A stretch of DNA of 64,000 nucleotides from positions 102,250,801-102,314,800 of the forward strand of contig OY856413.1 in the NCBI GenBank assembly GCA_963693085.1. The letters run 5' to 3'. The notes under the pieces were generated by a model that was given only the letters and a program-made list of their open reading frames with translations, was not told the origin of the DNA and did no database searches. Positions 48,791-61,070 of the stretch are shown here, piece after piece. The position numbers and the translations under genes are program-made. Source of the stretch: Alisma plantago-aquatica. Taxonomy: Eukaryota; Streptophyta; Magnoliopsida; Alismatales; Alismataceae. Every line of letters begins with the position of its first letter. The stretch's first letter is position 1.

Positions 48791-50271
48791 GGGGTAGTTG
48801 GAATAGTCTCTATCCCTAGTTTTTAAATCTCGTTTAGTTTTTATCTTTTCAAGTTGCAGAATCCACAATCTATCTAGTGTAAAAGTGGAGCCTAATTCAT
48901 GATTCCTATCATTGTCATGTGCTCTCTTATGTTTGCAAAGGAAAATAAAAAAAATGAAAAAAAAATACAAAAAATTGCTTTAGTTGCAAATTTCTTAAGT
49001 AACACCTAGAGGAAGTGTATGGGCTTGCTAGCTTAAGGAAATTTAATATGAATGGACGTTTTACTTATTCATGTAATGCAGATGAAGATGGGGTTTGAGT
49101 CTAAATTGATCAAACAAGCAACAGGATCTTAAATTAAAGTTTAAGAAAGAAATCCTAAGGTTTCCCTATTCACAAGTCATTATAGAGGGACATATTATAT
49201 TTCATGAAAGGCATTGTCTCTTAGTTATGTGATTCCATCCATTTTTCTACTCATTTTGACTCATCACCTTAAGATGATCAAGTAGTCTGAATTATTTCCT
49301 CTTGTTTGCATTGCATGGCATGATAGGTTACATGATAGTTAGTTTTCTTTTATTGCATTAGTTACAAATGAAGAAAATGATATTTATGCATAAACAATTC
49401 TTGTGCATATCATTTAGTTACATAATAATTACATGTAGATAGCATACTTTTTTCATCATTCATCTTCAAATCATGCGGTTACATTGTTTTCCTCTCAAAA
49501 AGAGTGTGATGATATACTCCATCCCCTTAGAAGAAAAAAAAGCAAGACAAAATGATGAAATTTATGTGACATCTAGTAAAGCCCAAGCATAACCTTACAT
49601 CATGCTACAACATTGGGACAATAAAAAAATCAATGTATGAAATTAAGAGAGAGAAAGGATGCCTCAAACTCTTCACAAAAGAGATGGAAACATTCACATG
49701 ATGCATTTGTTTGTTTACTTCATTCTCGTCAATTTGATGAGATCTTTGATTCATGCATCATTCCACCCATAATATTAGGCATTAGGATTCGTGCATTTTT
49801 CATTCTCTTCACCATATAGGTTCATCATGTTTGATTTGTGCATGAATAATTCAGATGTTACTTGTGAATCTTCATAGCTACCTATTTCATATCATCCACT
49901 GCTCTTATTTGCAAGACACTTAAATGATTATTCTCCTCATTCATTCTTATAAAGAGAACTACTTCCAAGAAGTTGGTAGTTAGGAAAAGAGCAATGTAGA
50001 ATAGGGAATCACATGATGCACCAAGTGAATACCTAATTGGCTATGATATTAATTGCTCTCTTGATAGTGTTCATTGATCTAAGGGTGGACAGATTTTATG
50101 GATATTTTTTGTCGTTATAGAGTGGTTGATTGTTCAGTGATCAGTAAAGGGCAGTTTGGGACTGCTAGGTGGGAATGATTGAGAAGAGAATTTCATATTA
50201 TATGTCCTTTTGTTGACTTGTCTCAAATAGATCTGAGGGTGTGTTCTTGAGGATGATCAAAATTTAAGCTT
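48791..50271 (+). other. Element D 3' non-coding region
   Basis: AT-rich sequence after the env-like gene with no credible frame, ending at the polypurine tract. Confidence 0.6.
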
Positions 50272-50280
50272 AGGGGAGTT
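50272..50280 (+). promoter_or_regulatory. Element D polypurine tract
   Basis: AGGGGAGTT directly before the 3' LTR start TGATGCAC; short but correctly placed. Confidence 0.65.
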
Positions 50281-52765
50281 TGATGCACTAAATATTTTTT
50301 GTTTTTACATGCTATTTAGTATGGATTTTTGTGCACTTATTGTTCATTTTAATATTATTTTGTGATGTATTTACTATCATTATCATGTGATACCTAATTG
50401 CATCAAATAAATGTAATTTTATTGTTTCTAAATGATTTAATATATTTTAAGAGCTTATGTTCCACTTTTGTGTATTTTATGGAAATATGCACAAAGCTAC
50501 ACAGCTTAGTACTACTAACTTTGGATTCGGTGGTAGTGACACATGCTCAGTTTGGAATAGAGAAAAATCAAGAAGACTCGGTCGTATCGACCCAGAAGTC
50601 GATACTTCTGACAACATCACAACGATCAATTAGAAGTTAATTGAGATATCTCAGGTCATACCGACACTCAACTCGGTAGTACTGATAGATGCCCAGATGG
50701 CTACAACTATCAAAGGTGTCAGTAGTGCCGATACCCAATTGGTAGTACGGACACGGCGCGATCAGACAGATCTAAAAATCAAGTCTAATCTAATGATTGG
50801 CAATTAATTACTCCATAAGTCACTTATATGACTTAGAGGGGTTTCGAACAACCCTATCTACCACGTTCTATTCTGTTGGATGGTGGTCGAGAGCAAGGAG
50901 AGGAGAAAGTAGAGAAGAAGACCACGTTCGGGATGATCTGGGCACTTCTAGTGGACAAGTTTGCAATTGGAAGGTAGAAAATAGGAATGTGCATGAAAGG
51001 GGATCATTTGGACCATCTTCTTCAGGGGTTCTTTAGTTTTACAAATGCTTCCCACATTTTTCTTCTTCAGTCTATTATACCTGACCATGTAAATCATGTG
51101 GGGCTAATCCCCTTATTCCTTAGGACCCGGAAGTAGCTCGCTTATGCATTGTAATTGACTTTTATGCATTAATATATCAATTTATCTTAGGCTCCTATTG
51201 GTTTGGTGTAAGTCATAAGTTTTGTGGAACTCATTTTTTGGGAACTCTAGTTCAGTTTTCAAAACTTGAGTTCCATTCACTTCCATGTGATTGGTTTGTT
51301 GAAAGTGTAAATATGTAAATTATTAAAAATATTGTAATTATTACTATGCAATATAAATAAGGATGGTAAACACACAAAAAAAGAATCATATCCATGAAAA
51401 ATTATAAAAAAATTTAAATCATAATAACCTCGACAAGTGGTTATGGTACATATATTTTTCCTTTAAAAATATTGTATTACGGTACAATTATAATCTTGGT
51501 AAAAAAATATTATGATTAAAATCACACCACTATATTTTAATTTCACTTTGCATATACGAAGTATTATAATAATTTATGCATTTCATGTGATTGTAAATAT
51601 ATGTTTTTGTTCATCATTGTTTAACACAGTGTAGAATGGTGATTTGTACATTATTTTTGTATGAACTTTTTATTTGTACATGGTTATGGTTAATTATCAA
51701 TTTTTACATCACATTGTTGAAACATGAAGAATAAAAATATATTAGGTAAATCACATTGTTTTCACATGGTGCGATGTATTTTTTTTATGCTTATATTCTT
51801 TATTTTGTAAATTGTACTAATAATGGTGGTTGTAGTGTAAAATATTCTCTGTGGTGTGATTATAATGTATGATATTTTTCATATTATGTTATGATTTTAG
51901 CAGCAAACTATATCCACACCACTAATATTTCTAGTCATAAATATTTTACATGTTTTACTTATGACGAATGAAGAATATAATTATATAAGAAATGTTCTTA
52001 GTTGTCCCAAAACTCATTCTCTACTCTTTTTAAGATGAAACTCATGAACTGTGTTTTGTCTGTAAGTCTGTAGCTCACCAAAAGTCACAAAACTTGTGTT
52101 CCAACACTTACATTAAACCAGTCATGAAAAACTGCTTAACTCCAGTTCATAAGTTTTACAGACCAGTTATGACAAACCAATTGGAGCCTTAATTTCTGGA
52201 CTTATTTCTATGAGATTGTCATGAAATACCCATGCTTGATCACCATAGGTAGTTAATTTGACCTTTAATTTCTCTAAAAGAGGAAATTAATGGTTGGAAA
52301 TTCTTTGAAATACATATTTTATATCGCTCTTTGAGAAAGGTGGCTTACGAATATGAGGGTATCACCCAGATTTATCGATAAAACACCTAACTAATAACAC
52401 TATTGTTAAAAGAGTGGGATTGGTATTAGATTAGGTAGTGAATTCTGCCATGAGAGCTAGTGATTCTTGCTACAAGCTCTTAATCTAGGAGTAGGAGAGG
52501 ATTTATTAATATTATACTATGAATTACAATGTTAACCAAGGTGAAACTGTAACCCTAAGGAATTTCATCAAGTAATTTTAGATTCACTTTCTGCATTCCT
52601 AGATAATTAACTCCAATCAAAGTTTACTTTGGTGTAACTGATTGTATCATAATTAGTAGTAGTTTCTAGAAACATTTCCCTGAGTTTGATATTCGGGCCT
52701 CTTGAGGCCTATATTACTCTAATAGTGTGCACTTGTGTTTTAGGGTGTATAGTAAATCCCTATCA
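50281..52765 (+). repeat. Element D 3' LTR, carrying a MITE
   Basis: It starts TGATGCACTAAATA and ends CTATCA. The 999-bp MITE plus its 3-bp duplication account for the excess over the 5' LTR. The ACCGAC-type array is at 50505-50760. Confidence 0.88.
51190..52188. mobile_element. PIF/Harbinger-type non-autonomous element (MITE)
   Basis: Terminal inverted repeats GGCTCCTATTGGTTTG and GGCTCCAATTGGTTTG (right end, complement), with one mismatch in 16. It is flanked by TTA on both sides (51187-51189, 52189-52191), the Harbinger/Tourist signature. D's 5' LTR shows the uninterrupted site. The interior is AT-rich without a transposase; about 1 kb is long for a MITE. Confidence 0.85.
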
Positions 52766-52771
52766 ATACCA

Positions 52772-54656
52772 TGATAAGGAAATATGGCAACAGAGATGGG
52801 AGCGGAAATAAAATGTATTCTTACCATATTCCCCTTGACCAGGAGATCATGTCAACAACTATACATTGAGAAGGAAGGTTGTAATTCATATACTTGGTCC
52901 TGGAGCAAGTTAGCAACTTATCCTTGCAGCGGCATGCTTCTTTTGTAAGCTACACCCAGATGATTTTTGGCATTGGCCTCCTATTGTAGCGCCATGGATG
53001 GTGGTTGATGATGCCCTCCTAGCGGGGTGCAATGGCCCCATATCTCTACATAGTCCATGCAGACCATATGCAACTCCTATCATTCTTTTGGAATGGACAG
53101 GAAGGAATTGTCGCTTCGAACGTCATCATGCTAGCATTGACTTGTTCTCACTTGTTGTCTATCCTTTATTGTCTCTCCCTTTGACGGTAAAACTTGCTCA
53201 GGCTCTCACATTACCACTACGGTGAGAGAACAATAATTGCCAGAGCTTATTGTTGTGTCTTTGAAAGCATTGACTGTCCATCTATTTATTGGAGGGCCAG
53301 GGTTAGGGTTTCCATATCATTTGATGGTTGAAAACATGGAATTTCATGAATTTTCTTGAATCTACGAACCTATTGATTCACATGTGAAATAATCGGTTCA
53401 CATTGTTTCCTATTTGCAAGCATATTGGCTTTAATGTTACAGTTAATGCATAACATGACATCAACATCAATCCTTGATCCAATCATATTGATCATCCAAT
53501 TGGTCAGTTCACAACCTAAACCGGTTGGTTCATACTTCTGAATCAGTCAGTTCACTTCCTAAACTAGTCATTTCAGATTTCTGACAACCAATCTTGTTTA
53601 AGTTGAATACCTAAACACATTAGTAATCAATTGAAACCATGTTCATGAGTAAACTCCTATTCCACGTAAATCCTATGTGTGTGACCCTATAGGTCCCAAA
53701 TTAGATTGGTACTGAATGTCAATAACTAACTTATGAAATCACAAGCAATGAGTGATATCTAGCAACACGTCATTGATGCCTAGTAATTGGAAATTTAGAG
53801 AACAACTTCAACCTAAAATTCGTGATTAGTGTTATAGTGGGCATATAGTTCCTTTGTCTTTGATATCTAGATTGAACTCGAGGCATGGAATCGTCATCCT
53901 CTAAATGTTCAATCCATGTTCCTTGAACTAGAGAAGACTATCTGGTATGCATGTGACTCGCATATCATATATTGATTCACATGAGTATGTCCATATATTT
54001 TTTAGTCTCTCTTATCAAGTGGACAGAATATCAACTCTAGTAGGAGGGACAAATCCCATCTACATCAGTCACAGTCAGTCCCCATGTGTCACAATGTATC
54101 TTATCATTACCTTTATGGACACCTTTATTCAAGGTCATGTCAGACAATGTCAAAATACATCAAACGACATGTGATGAGTGTAGTGACTTCAGGTCTAAGA
54201 ACCACAATCACTACTATAACTTTGAGAGATGATTCTGACTACCATTAAATGGTTTCCATGCATCATTCTCAAGGTGGGTCGGTCAGTTACACTGTTCTAT
54301 AATAAGTATCTATGTGCTTGGTTTGATGTCACATGTAAATACTAATGAGATTCTATCATCAACCAACACACACTCTAGTCATATGTGCTATTGTTGTCTA
54401 TCAGCCTCGACAATAACATCTGACTAGGGACATAACAAGAATTTATGTACTGTTATCATTCATATGATCTCATTGTTCAGGTCCTCAACCTGAATACATA
54501 TGTCATCGAGTAACATCACACTTTAGATATCTATCATGTTATACAATTATCTCATAATTGAATAAACATATATATAAAGATTTCCTTTATTATTAATCAA
54601 ATTGTTTACAAGATATGCAGTTACAAATATCATATGCTTAGTTTTCTGGGCATACA
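52772..54656 (-). repeat. Element F 5' LTR
   Basis: On the - strand it starts TGTATGCCCAGAAAACT and ends CCTTATCA, 1885 bp. Next to the end is the remainder of F's primer site (52766-52771). It shares the block 52825-54310 with the 3' LTR at 24998-26515. U3 holds an array of CAGTTCAC...GAACCGGT-type units (53340-53580). Confidence 0.85.
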
Positions 54657-55123
54657 TACCAACACATTTTAGTAGGGTAGTTGGTTAAGTTACTCTATTT
54701 GAGAGGGAAATAACTCACCCATATCAACCATTTATCAATTGCACGATAGTGTTGTTAGTTGAGTATGAGGGTTGGGTAAATCGGCCGACAACAACGTTTA
54801 TGGAGTCCTTGGGCTAACCTGTCGGTCGAGCTATCCCAAAGCAATCTCGATCGACATCAAGTGTTGTCTCAAACCTAGAAAATTAATTCTAAAGTCCTAC
54901 AACCCTATGTAAATGTATTAGAAAGATTATATAGTATGTAGAACATATAAGGGCACATTTTTATCATCATATGCTACTGTTTTGTGTTAAAACATAAAGA
55001 CATAACACATTTTTTATTTATGTACAAAACAAGCATGACAAGGCACTTTAAAACATGGTTGTTTCAATCAGAATGTGAGTTGATGATTTTCAATATGATC
55101 AAGAAAATGCATATATCACCATT
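54657..55123 (-). other. Element E spacer between pol and env-like region
   Basis: Non-coding. At 54770-54860 on the + strand it carries GTCGGTCGAGCTATCCC and CTCGATCGACATC, closely similar to units in E's LTR (22430-22460: ATCGGTCGAGTTACCC). F is inserted at its left end. Confidence 0.6.
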
Positions 55124-56583
55124 CTATCTAGGAGACATATAAGTATCATCTATAACAATGATAAGAAATTTAGATCTAATAAAGTTGAATTGGTCTCTAG
55201 TTAGGGGCTTAGTGAAAATGTTTGCAAGATGGAATTTGGTGTCCACATGAGTGATATATATGTCTTTCTTATCTATGTGATCACAAATAAATTGGTGATG
55301 AACTTCTATATGCCTAGCATGATTATGAAATATTGGATTATAAGACAAGTGAATTGCACTAGTAACTATACATTAGATAGAAGAATCACCATATAAAATG
55401 TTGAAGCCTTGGAGCATTTGCTTCATCCATAAAACTTGCATAGAATAATTATTGGCTATAATGTATTCAGCCTCAGTGATTGATAGATCCATTGTGTTTT
55501 TTTTCTTAGATAACCAAGAAACCAAACATGGTCCTGGGAGGAAGCAAGTGACACTAGTGTATTTTGTATCAACTAAGCACCTGGAATAATCTACATCATT
55601 GTAGGATATATGAGTAAAGTCCCTTGACTTAGGATACCATATTCCAAACTTTGGGTTTTTTGCTAGGTACCTCAAAAATCCTCTTGACATCTGCAAGATG
55701 AGATTTTCTAGGGCTTGCATGGAATCTGGCACACAATCCAACATCAAACATGATATATGGTTTAGAAGTAATTAAGTATAGCAAGCTACCAATCATACCT
55801 CTATAGAGCCTCTCATCTACTTTTTCACCTTCTCCATCCCTATTTAGATTTACATTGAAGGACATGGGAGTGACAATTGGCTTTTTATTCTCCATCCCAA
55901 AGTGTTTCAACAATTCACTTGTGTATTTGCTTAGGTTGATGAAGTTCCCATATTTTGTTTTCTTGATTTGGAACTGAAGGAATAAGTTAAGTTCCCCCAT
56001 CATGCTCATCTCAAATTCACTCTACATGAGAGTAGACTAAACTCCTTGCAAAGATCAAGATTAGTTTCACCAAAGATAATATCAACAACATAATTTTGAA
56101 TAATCAAGAAATTGTTAGAAGTATATTTCAAAAGTAGAGTAGAAATTCAACTTGTTCCATGACATAACCATTATAAGTTAAAAAGTTCCTAAATTTCTCA
56201 TACCAAGCTATAGGGGCTTGTTTGAATCTATATAGGGCCTTTGTAATAGATAGACATAATCAACAAGCTTATCGTGTTCAAAGATGGGAGATTGAGCCAC
56301 ATACACTTCCTACTCTAAATCTTCATTTAGATATGTACTTTTAACATCCATTTGATAAAGCAAAAACAAAATTGACTAGAAAAGGAAAGTAGCATTCCAA
56401 TACATTCAAATAGAGCAACTTAAGCATAAGTTTCATCAAAATCAATACCTTCATGTTGATTGTAAGCTTGGGCTACTAACATTTCCTTGTTTATTATCAC
56501 TTTGCCACTTCCATAAAGCTTATTTATGTAGACCCACTTTGTGTAAATAATCTTTCTATCCTTTGGCCTTGGCACTAGAGTCC
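55124..56583 (-). pseudogene. Element E reverse transcriptase and RNase H
   Basis: Copia RT of SIRE type: RPKDRKIIYTKWV (about 56560), NQHEGIDFDETYA, then the catalytic box YVVD where YVDD is expected (complement of 56081-56092). MSMMGELNLFLQFQIK follows, then the SEAEYI-equivalent TEAEYI (about 55465) and HIEVHHQFICDHIDKKDI with TKPLTRDQFNFIRSK (to about 55150). Several stops and shifts. The N-terminal RT and integrase are cut off by element G at 56584. Confidence 0.82.
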
Positions 56584-58149
56584 CGATGCATGTTTTTTAG
56601 TTGTTATTACAGGCACATTTTTCCTTGATTTCATGTGTAGATTAGTCATTTATTTGGTTTATTATGCATGAAATAACATAGACAACATGTCTCTATTAAA
56701 TGCATCAAATTATATGATTTTTAACTATTTTATATGATATTTTATGCATCCCAAGTATTTATGATATTTTAGTGTGTTTTTGGGTACAAGGAAGACCCAC
56801 AGACTCGGTGCTACCGATCTGGTAACAGTTGGTTGTACCGACTTGACGTTAGTGATGGACCCAGAAACTCGCTCAGAGTCAGTGCTACCAATAGCCAAAA
56901 TCGGTGGTATCAAATCAACATCAGTATGCCCCGACATGAATCGAGAAAACTCAGTGCAACTGAGTTTCCAACTCGGTTCTAGCGAGTTGACGTCAGAGAG
57001 GCAGTTCAAAAACCACAAAACTCGATGCTATCGAGTCCAGTCAATAGTACCGACACAATCGGGATCGTGACAAAACCTAAATGACTTGGTACTACCGACT
57101 CACCTAGTCAGTACTATCGAGTCTACATGATCAGGCCATTCATAGATTTCACTCCAATCCAACGGTGGATGTTATTTCATACCCTAAGTGCCTTCTATGA
57201 CTTAGGGGGACAACATCCAAATGAAAGGAGATAGCCATTTTCATCGCAAAATAACCTAAGAGGGAGAAGAGAAGAACAGAGGACCGAAATCTTCAACAAG
57301 GAGATCTGGTCACCTTCGGAAGACGATTCTATAGCCAGAAGACAGTAGAACGCACTTACAACAGAAGGGGATCTTCTGTACGGGTATAGATTCAGAGGTT
57401 ACCTTAGTTTCCTAATGTTTCTCACATTTTTCTTCTTCCTTTCCATGTATTCATTGATGAAAACCATGCAAGGCTAAAAACCTTTATTCCTTAGGATTTG
57501 AGAGTAGCCCGGGTATACACTATGATTGATTTCTATGAATTAATATCTATTTTATCTCTTTTTACTAGATATAAGTCTATGAAACCTTTGTGTTTTACTT
57601 GTGCTTGATCACCATGAGTGGATTGATAGACACTTAGTCATCTCGGGAGAGATGTTGAGGGTCAGAGAGCATAGATTTACCCATCTATTGTGCCATTTGG
57701 GAAAAGGGGAGTGTAAACGAGAGGAGAAACCCAGAGAATAATCATAAAGCATCTAACTAATCAACCAATAACTACAGAAGTGGGATTGGCATTAGATTAG
57801 GTAGTGAATTACATTGTGGGAGTAGGTAATTCTGGCTACAGCCAACATATCTATGGATTGAGATAATAGATGTTAGTGTGTGTAAGGTCAATTATTAGTG
57901 TTATTCGTGGTGAAACCAGTGTCCTAAGGAATTCATTCCATCTCTGATTACTTCAACCTTTAAATTCATAGTGTTTTTGCATTTGTTCTTTAACTCAACC
58001 CAATTCAACCTTTTAAAATCGGCTTAGTTGATGACTGTAGTTAGTAGTAGTCTACTGGAGAAACGCTTCCCCGTGTTCTAATCAGGCCTCACAAGGCCTT
58101 ATTACTTCGATACGTCCACTTGCATACTATGCATGGTAAACTCATGTCA
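56584..58149 (+). repeat. Element G 5' LTR
   Basis: It starts near CGATGCATG (TG expected; D has TGATGCACT) and ends CATGTCA, 1566 bp. ACCGAC-type units lie at about 56795-57120. A region equivalent to D's TATA-like site reads TTCTATGACTTAGG near 57193. The left boundary is inferred from D. Confidence 0.75.
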
Positions 58150-58155
58150 AGTTTT

Positions 58156-58173
58156 TGGCACCATTATCGAGGA
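58156..58173 (+). promoter_or_regulatory. Element G primer-binding site
   Basis: TGGCACCATTATCGAGGA, six bases after the LTR; a decayed tRNA-Asp type site with five mismatches, all transitions but one. Confidence 0.7.
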
Positions 58174-58377
58174 ATCAGCAACATCCAGCACTACGAGTGT
58201 TGTGGACGGCCACTCTAGGCCAGTTTTCTTTTTATTTTTACTTTTACTTTATTCTCCTTTCTTTTTAAATTTCTTCAAGATAAATCATAAGATCTTTTTG
58301 ATACATCATAAATTTCTTGTGCTAAGACCTACTTTTTACTATTTCAGGGTAACTAGTGCATGGTGCGTACCAGAGCC

Positions 58378-59420
58378 ATGGAATACGGAGAACCATCCTC
58401 ACCAGGCTTTGGACAAGTAGAGCTCTTATAAGGAGAAAGGGAGTCTGGTAGATCTGTGGATGGGTTCAATCAAACCCCTCTACTGACACCTCCACCTGAG
58501 AGACCTACGACACCTGAAGAACCAAAATAGCAAAAATGGAGGGAGAAGAAGAATTGACAATATGGGAAAGGATAAAGGCTTTGTCATCTACAGCCCAGAA
58601 ATGGCCCATGAAAAGGCAAGCCATCAATGTGGGAAACTACAAGTTAGATCATGGACTTATCGCCTTATTCAAATCTCAAGCATTCCATGGCCTTCCTTTT
58701 GAAGATCCAATGACGCACATTAGCAATTTCATGGAGAACTATGATATGGTCAAGATAGATAGGATCCCAGCCACTACAATATATCTTAAGCTATTTTCAT
58801 CTTCACTGGAAGATAGTGCAAAGTCATGATCCAACAATCTTGATGATGAGATCATTGAGACATGGGATCAGATGATAGATGCATTCTTCGAGCACTACTT
58901 CCCTCTGCAAAAGACTAATGACCTAGTGAAGAAGATTTACAACTTCAAACAGCAAGTTGATGAGTCATATTCAGAGGCATGGGAGAGGTTTAAAAATATG
59001 CTGAGGAAAGTGCCTCATCATGGCATTGATCTACTAGGGCAGGCCAGGATCTTCTATTATGGCCTACACAAAGGGGACAGAACAACTCTTGACAGTACAG
59101 GAGCTGGTTTCTTCCTCAACAACAAGCCCGCTCGTTGCCATGAGATCCTCAAGAACATGTCTAAAAACCAATCATGGGGAGAAAAAAGTGAGCCACCGGC
59201 AACCATCAAAAATGTCGGGGAATAATCCAAGGTGATAAATATTGTAAATGAGAAGTTAGATCTGATTGCTAAGAAACTATGTGCTATAGGTGGATTTCCT
59301 ACTGAGGAAGAAGAAGAAGAGTGCAAGTATGTGCATCAGGGGCAATACAAGAATAATGAAAAAACTTGGAGGAAGGACCCCAAATTTTCTTGGAAGGATC
59401 CTAACAACTTCCAATAGACC
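58378..59420 (+). pseudogene. Element G gag
   Basis: Start possibly ATG 58378 (MEYGEPSSPG), with a stop and a shift before 58536. Then MEGEEELTIWERIKAL, IIETWDQMIDAFFEHYFPLQK (58850-58910), SYSEAWERFKNMLRKVPHHG and CHEILKNMSKNQSWGE (59135-59185) mark a Ty3 capsid. A Lys-rich tail follows. Stops at 58826 and 59223 break it. The zinc knuckle is not visible. Confidence 0.78.
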
Positions 59421-61070
59421 CATCATAGGCACAACAGCAACACCCAAGCACAGTATCAACCATAGCAGTAGAAAATTGATAAGATTTAAGAAATGTTGGG
59501 GAAGTAGTTGAGTCAAAATGAGTTGTAGATTGCAAACCGCAAAGGGATCTTCAAAATCAAGGGGCACATAATCACAACATAGAGACACAAATCTCTCAGA
59601 TAGCGGCAGATGTTAGTGCATTAAAGCAACCAACCCAACAAGGATTTTCGACAAACACCAATGTACCTTCTGAGAATCAGCATGTGAAGGTTGTTCTACT
59701 ACACAGTGGCAAGAAGCTACTGATTGATGTATCACATAGTGTAGTTTTATAAGAAGATACAACTCACTCTATACTAGTGGATGCAGAAGAACTAGACATG
59801 GCAGTACAGGGAATACTACAGAGGAGAAAGTTGATGAGGTTGGGGTTAATAAAACTCAGGCTTATATTCTGCCTCACTAGAGGGAACCTATAGTTCCTAT
59901 ACCCTTTTCGAACAATTTGAAGGAAACTAAGATGGACCGATAGTTCAAGAAATTTCTAGATAATTTTTGGAAGTTATCTGTGAACATTCCCTTGATATAC
60001 TCCATTGAGCAGATACCATCTTATGGGAAGTTTTTTAAGGATATAATTACAAAGAAGAGAAAGATACCAGAGTTTGATGTCGTGGTTCTAAAAGAGTAGG
60101 TTAGTGCTTCCATCTTGGGGACAATGCCTCCTAAGAGATAGCATCTTGGATGCTTTAATATCACAAGCTACATAGGCAAGACAAAATTTGGTGAGGCTTT
60201 ATGTGATTCAAGGGTGAGTATAAATCGGATGGCCCTATCTACCTTTAAGAAGCTTAGACTTAAGGAATCCAGAAAGAGCAACATGACAATCAAGCTGGCA
60301 GACAACTGAATAGTTAAGCCATATGGTATATGCAAGGATGTCCTGGTCAAAGTGGATATGTTTGTCTTTCCTACATATTTTGTAGTGCTGGAAATGCAGG
60401 ATGACCCTGGCAATGACCTTCTACTTGGAAGATCATTTCAAAACACTACAAACATGATACTTGAGATGGGCAAAGGATGTCTGAATATGGGAATCTGAGA
60501 TGATATGTTCGATATCAAGATGTTAGAGCATTCTCAAGCCATGGGAGATAAGGTGCAATGCAACATGCTTCGCACGTGGATAGTAAGATTTCTCCATTTC
60601 TAGGGAAGTCGGACCTGGATATGGCCCATGTTATGAATAAAGTAGAAAGAGGAACTCTAGTGGTGGACATCCCAGAAAATACAACGGTGATCTCACTGAC
60701 TCAAGCAATGTTCTACCCAGATGATGAGGGAGAGGACTATGACCCCACAGCCAAAGAAGAAGCCATAGCTGATTTTATGATACAGTCATCACCCAAGATA
60801 CCCATAAAAGCATGCTTGATGAATAGAATGGAGGATAGCATCTGCAACAACCATCTAGAGGAGTGTGTTTTGATGCTAAAGGCAGTACCTTGCTACTATG
60901 CCAGACACTTTGAAGACCTTGGACCACCACCCCCACCATTGGTCCCATCTCTATTGAGCCTACCAGACCTGGAAATTGAAGCCATTAATACCACACCTGA
61001 AGTATGTCTTCTTAGATGTAGAGGAAAAGCTCCCAATGATCATATCATCTTCTTTGAGTGGTGAAGAGGA
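59421..61070 (+). pseudogene. Element G protease and linker
   Basis: After a broken gag tail the protease appears at about 60180-60500. The active site reads LCDSRVSINRM: Asp-Ser-Gly has become Asp-Ser-Arg, which should abolish activity. YFVVLEMQDDPGNDLLLGRSF and the ILEMGKGCLNMG block follow. The linker (60558-61064) is open for 168 codons and is acidic in the middle. Confidence 0.75.

Larger units (their letters stand above)
36594..52765 (+). mobile_element. Element D: Athila-like Ty3 element with env-like gene
   Basis: 5' LTR 36594-38081, primer site, gag, protease, RT, RNase H, integrase, env-like ORF, polypurine tract, 3' LTR 50281-52765. The flanking 5-mers atgcc (36589-36593) and atacc (52766-52770) differ by one transition and flank F's primer site. 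D contains a Del-like solo LTR (40749-43409) and a MITE (51190-52188). Without these it is about 12.5 kb. Its two LTRs have diverged visibly, so it is old. Confidence 0.88.
24946..54656 (-). mobile_element. Element F: Tork-like Ty1/copia element, split by the LINE and by D
   Basis: On the - strand the order is 5' LTR (54656-52772), primer site (now split by D), leader, gag, protease, integrase, RT, RNase H, truncated 3' LTR (about 26515-24946). The 5-mer tacca follows the 5' LTR (54657-54661), and a tacca precedes the putative left end at 24941-24945. That candidate duplication would place F within E. Removing D and the LINE leaves about 8.7 kb. F lacks the end of RNase H and the start of its 3' LTR. 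Confidence 0.75.
21429..56583 (-). mobile_element. Element E: SIRE/Maximus-like Ty1/copia element, interrupted by F and G
   Basis: The pieces occur in the right order on the - strand: RT/RNase H (56583-55124), spacer (55123-54657), env-like region (24940-23377), polypurine primer (22813-22796), 3' LTR (22795-21429). The CAAAAAGGGGGAGA primer followed by TGTTGACATAAC, and an extra ORF after pol, are typical of SIRE-type elements. F splits it between pol and the env-like region. G interrupts RT at 56584, so the 5' half would lie beyond the window. Confidence 0.75.

Noticed and set aside
52772..54656. Solo LTR with a tacca duplication
   Set aside because: At first it looked like an independent solo LTR because tacca flanks both sides. 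The primer-site halves on either side of D show it is the 5' LTR of element F, and the left tacca is part of that primer site.
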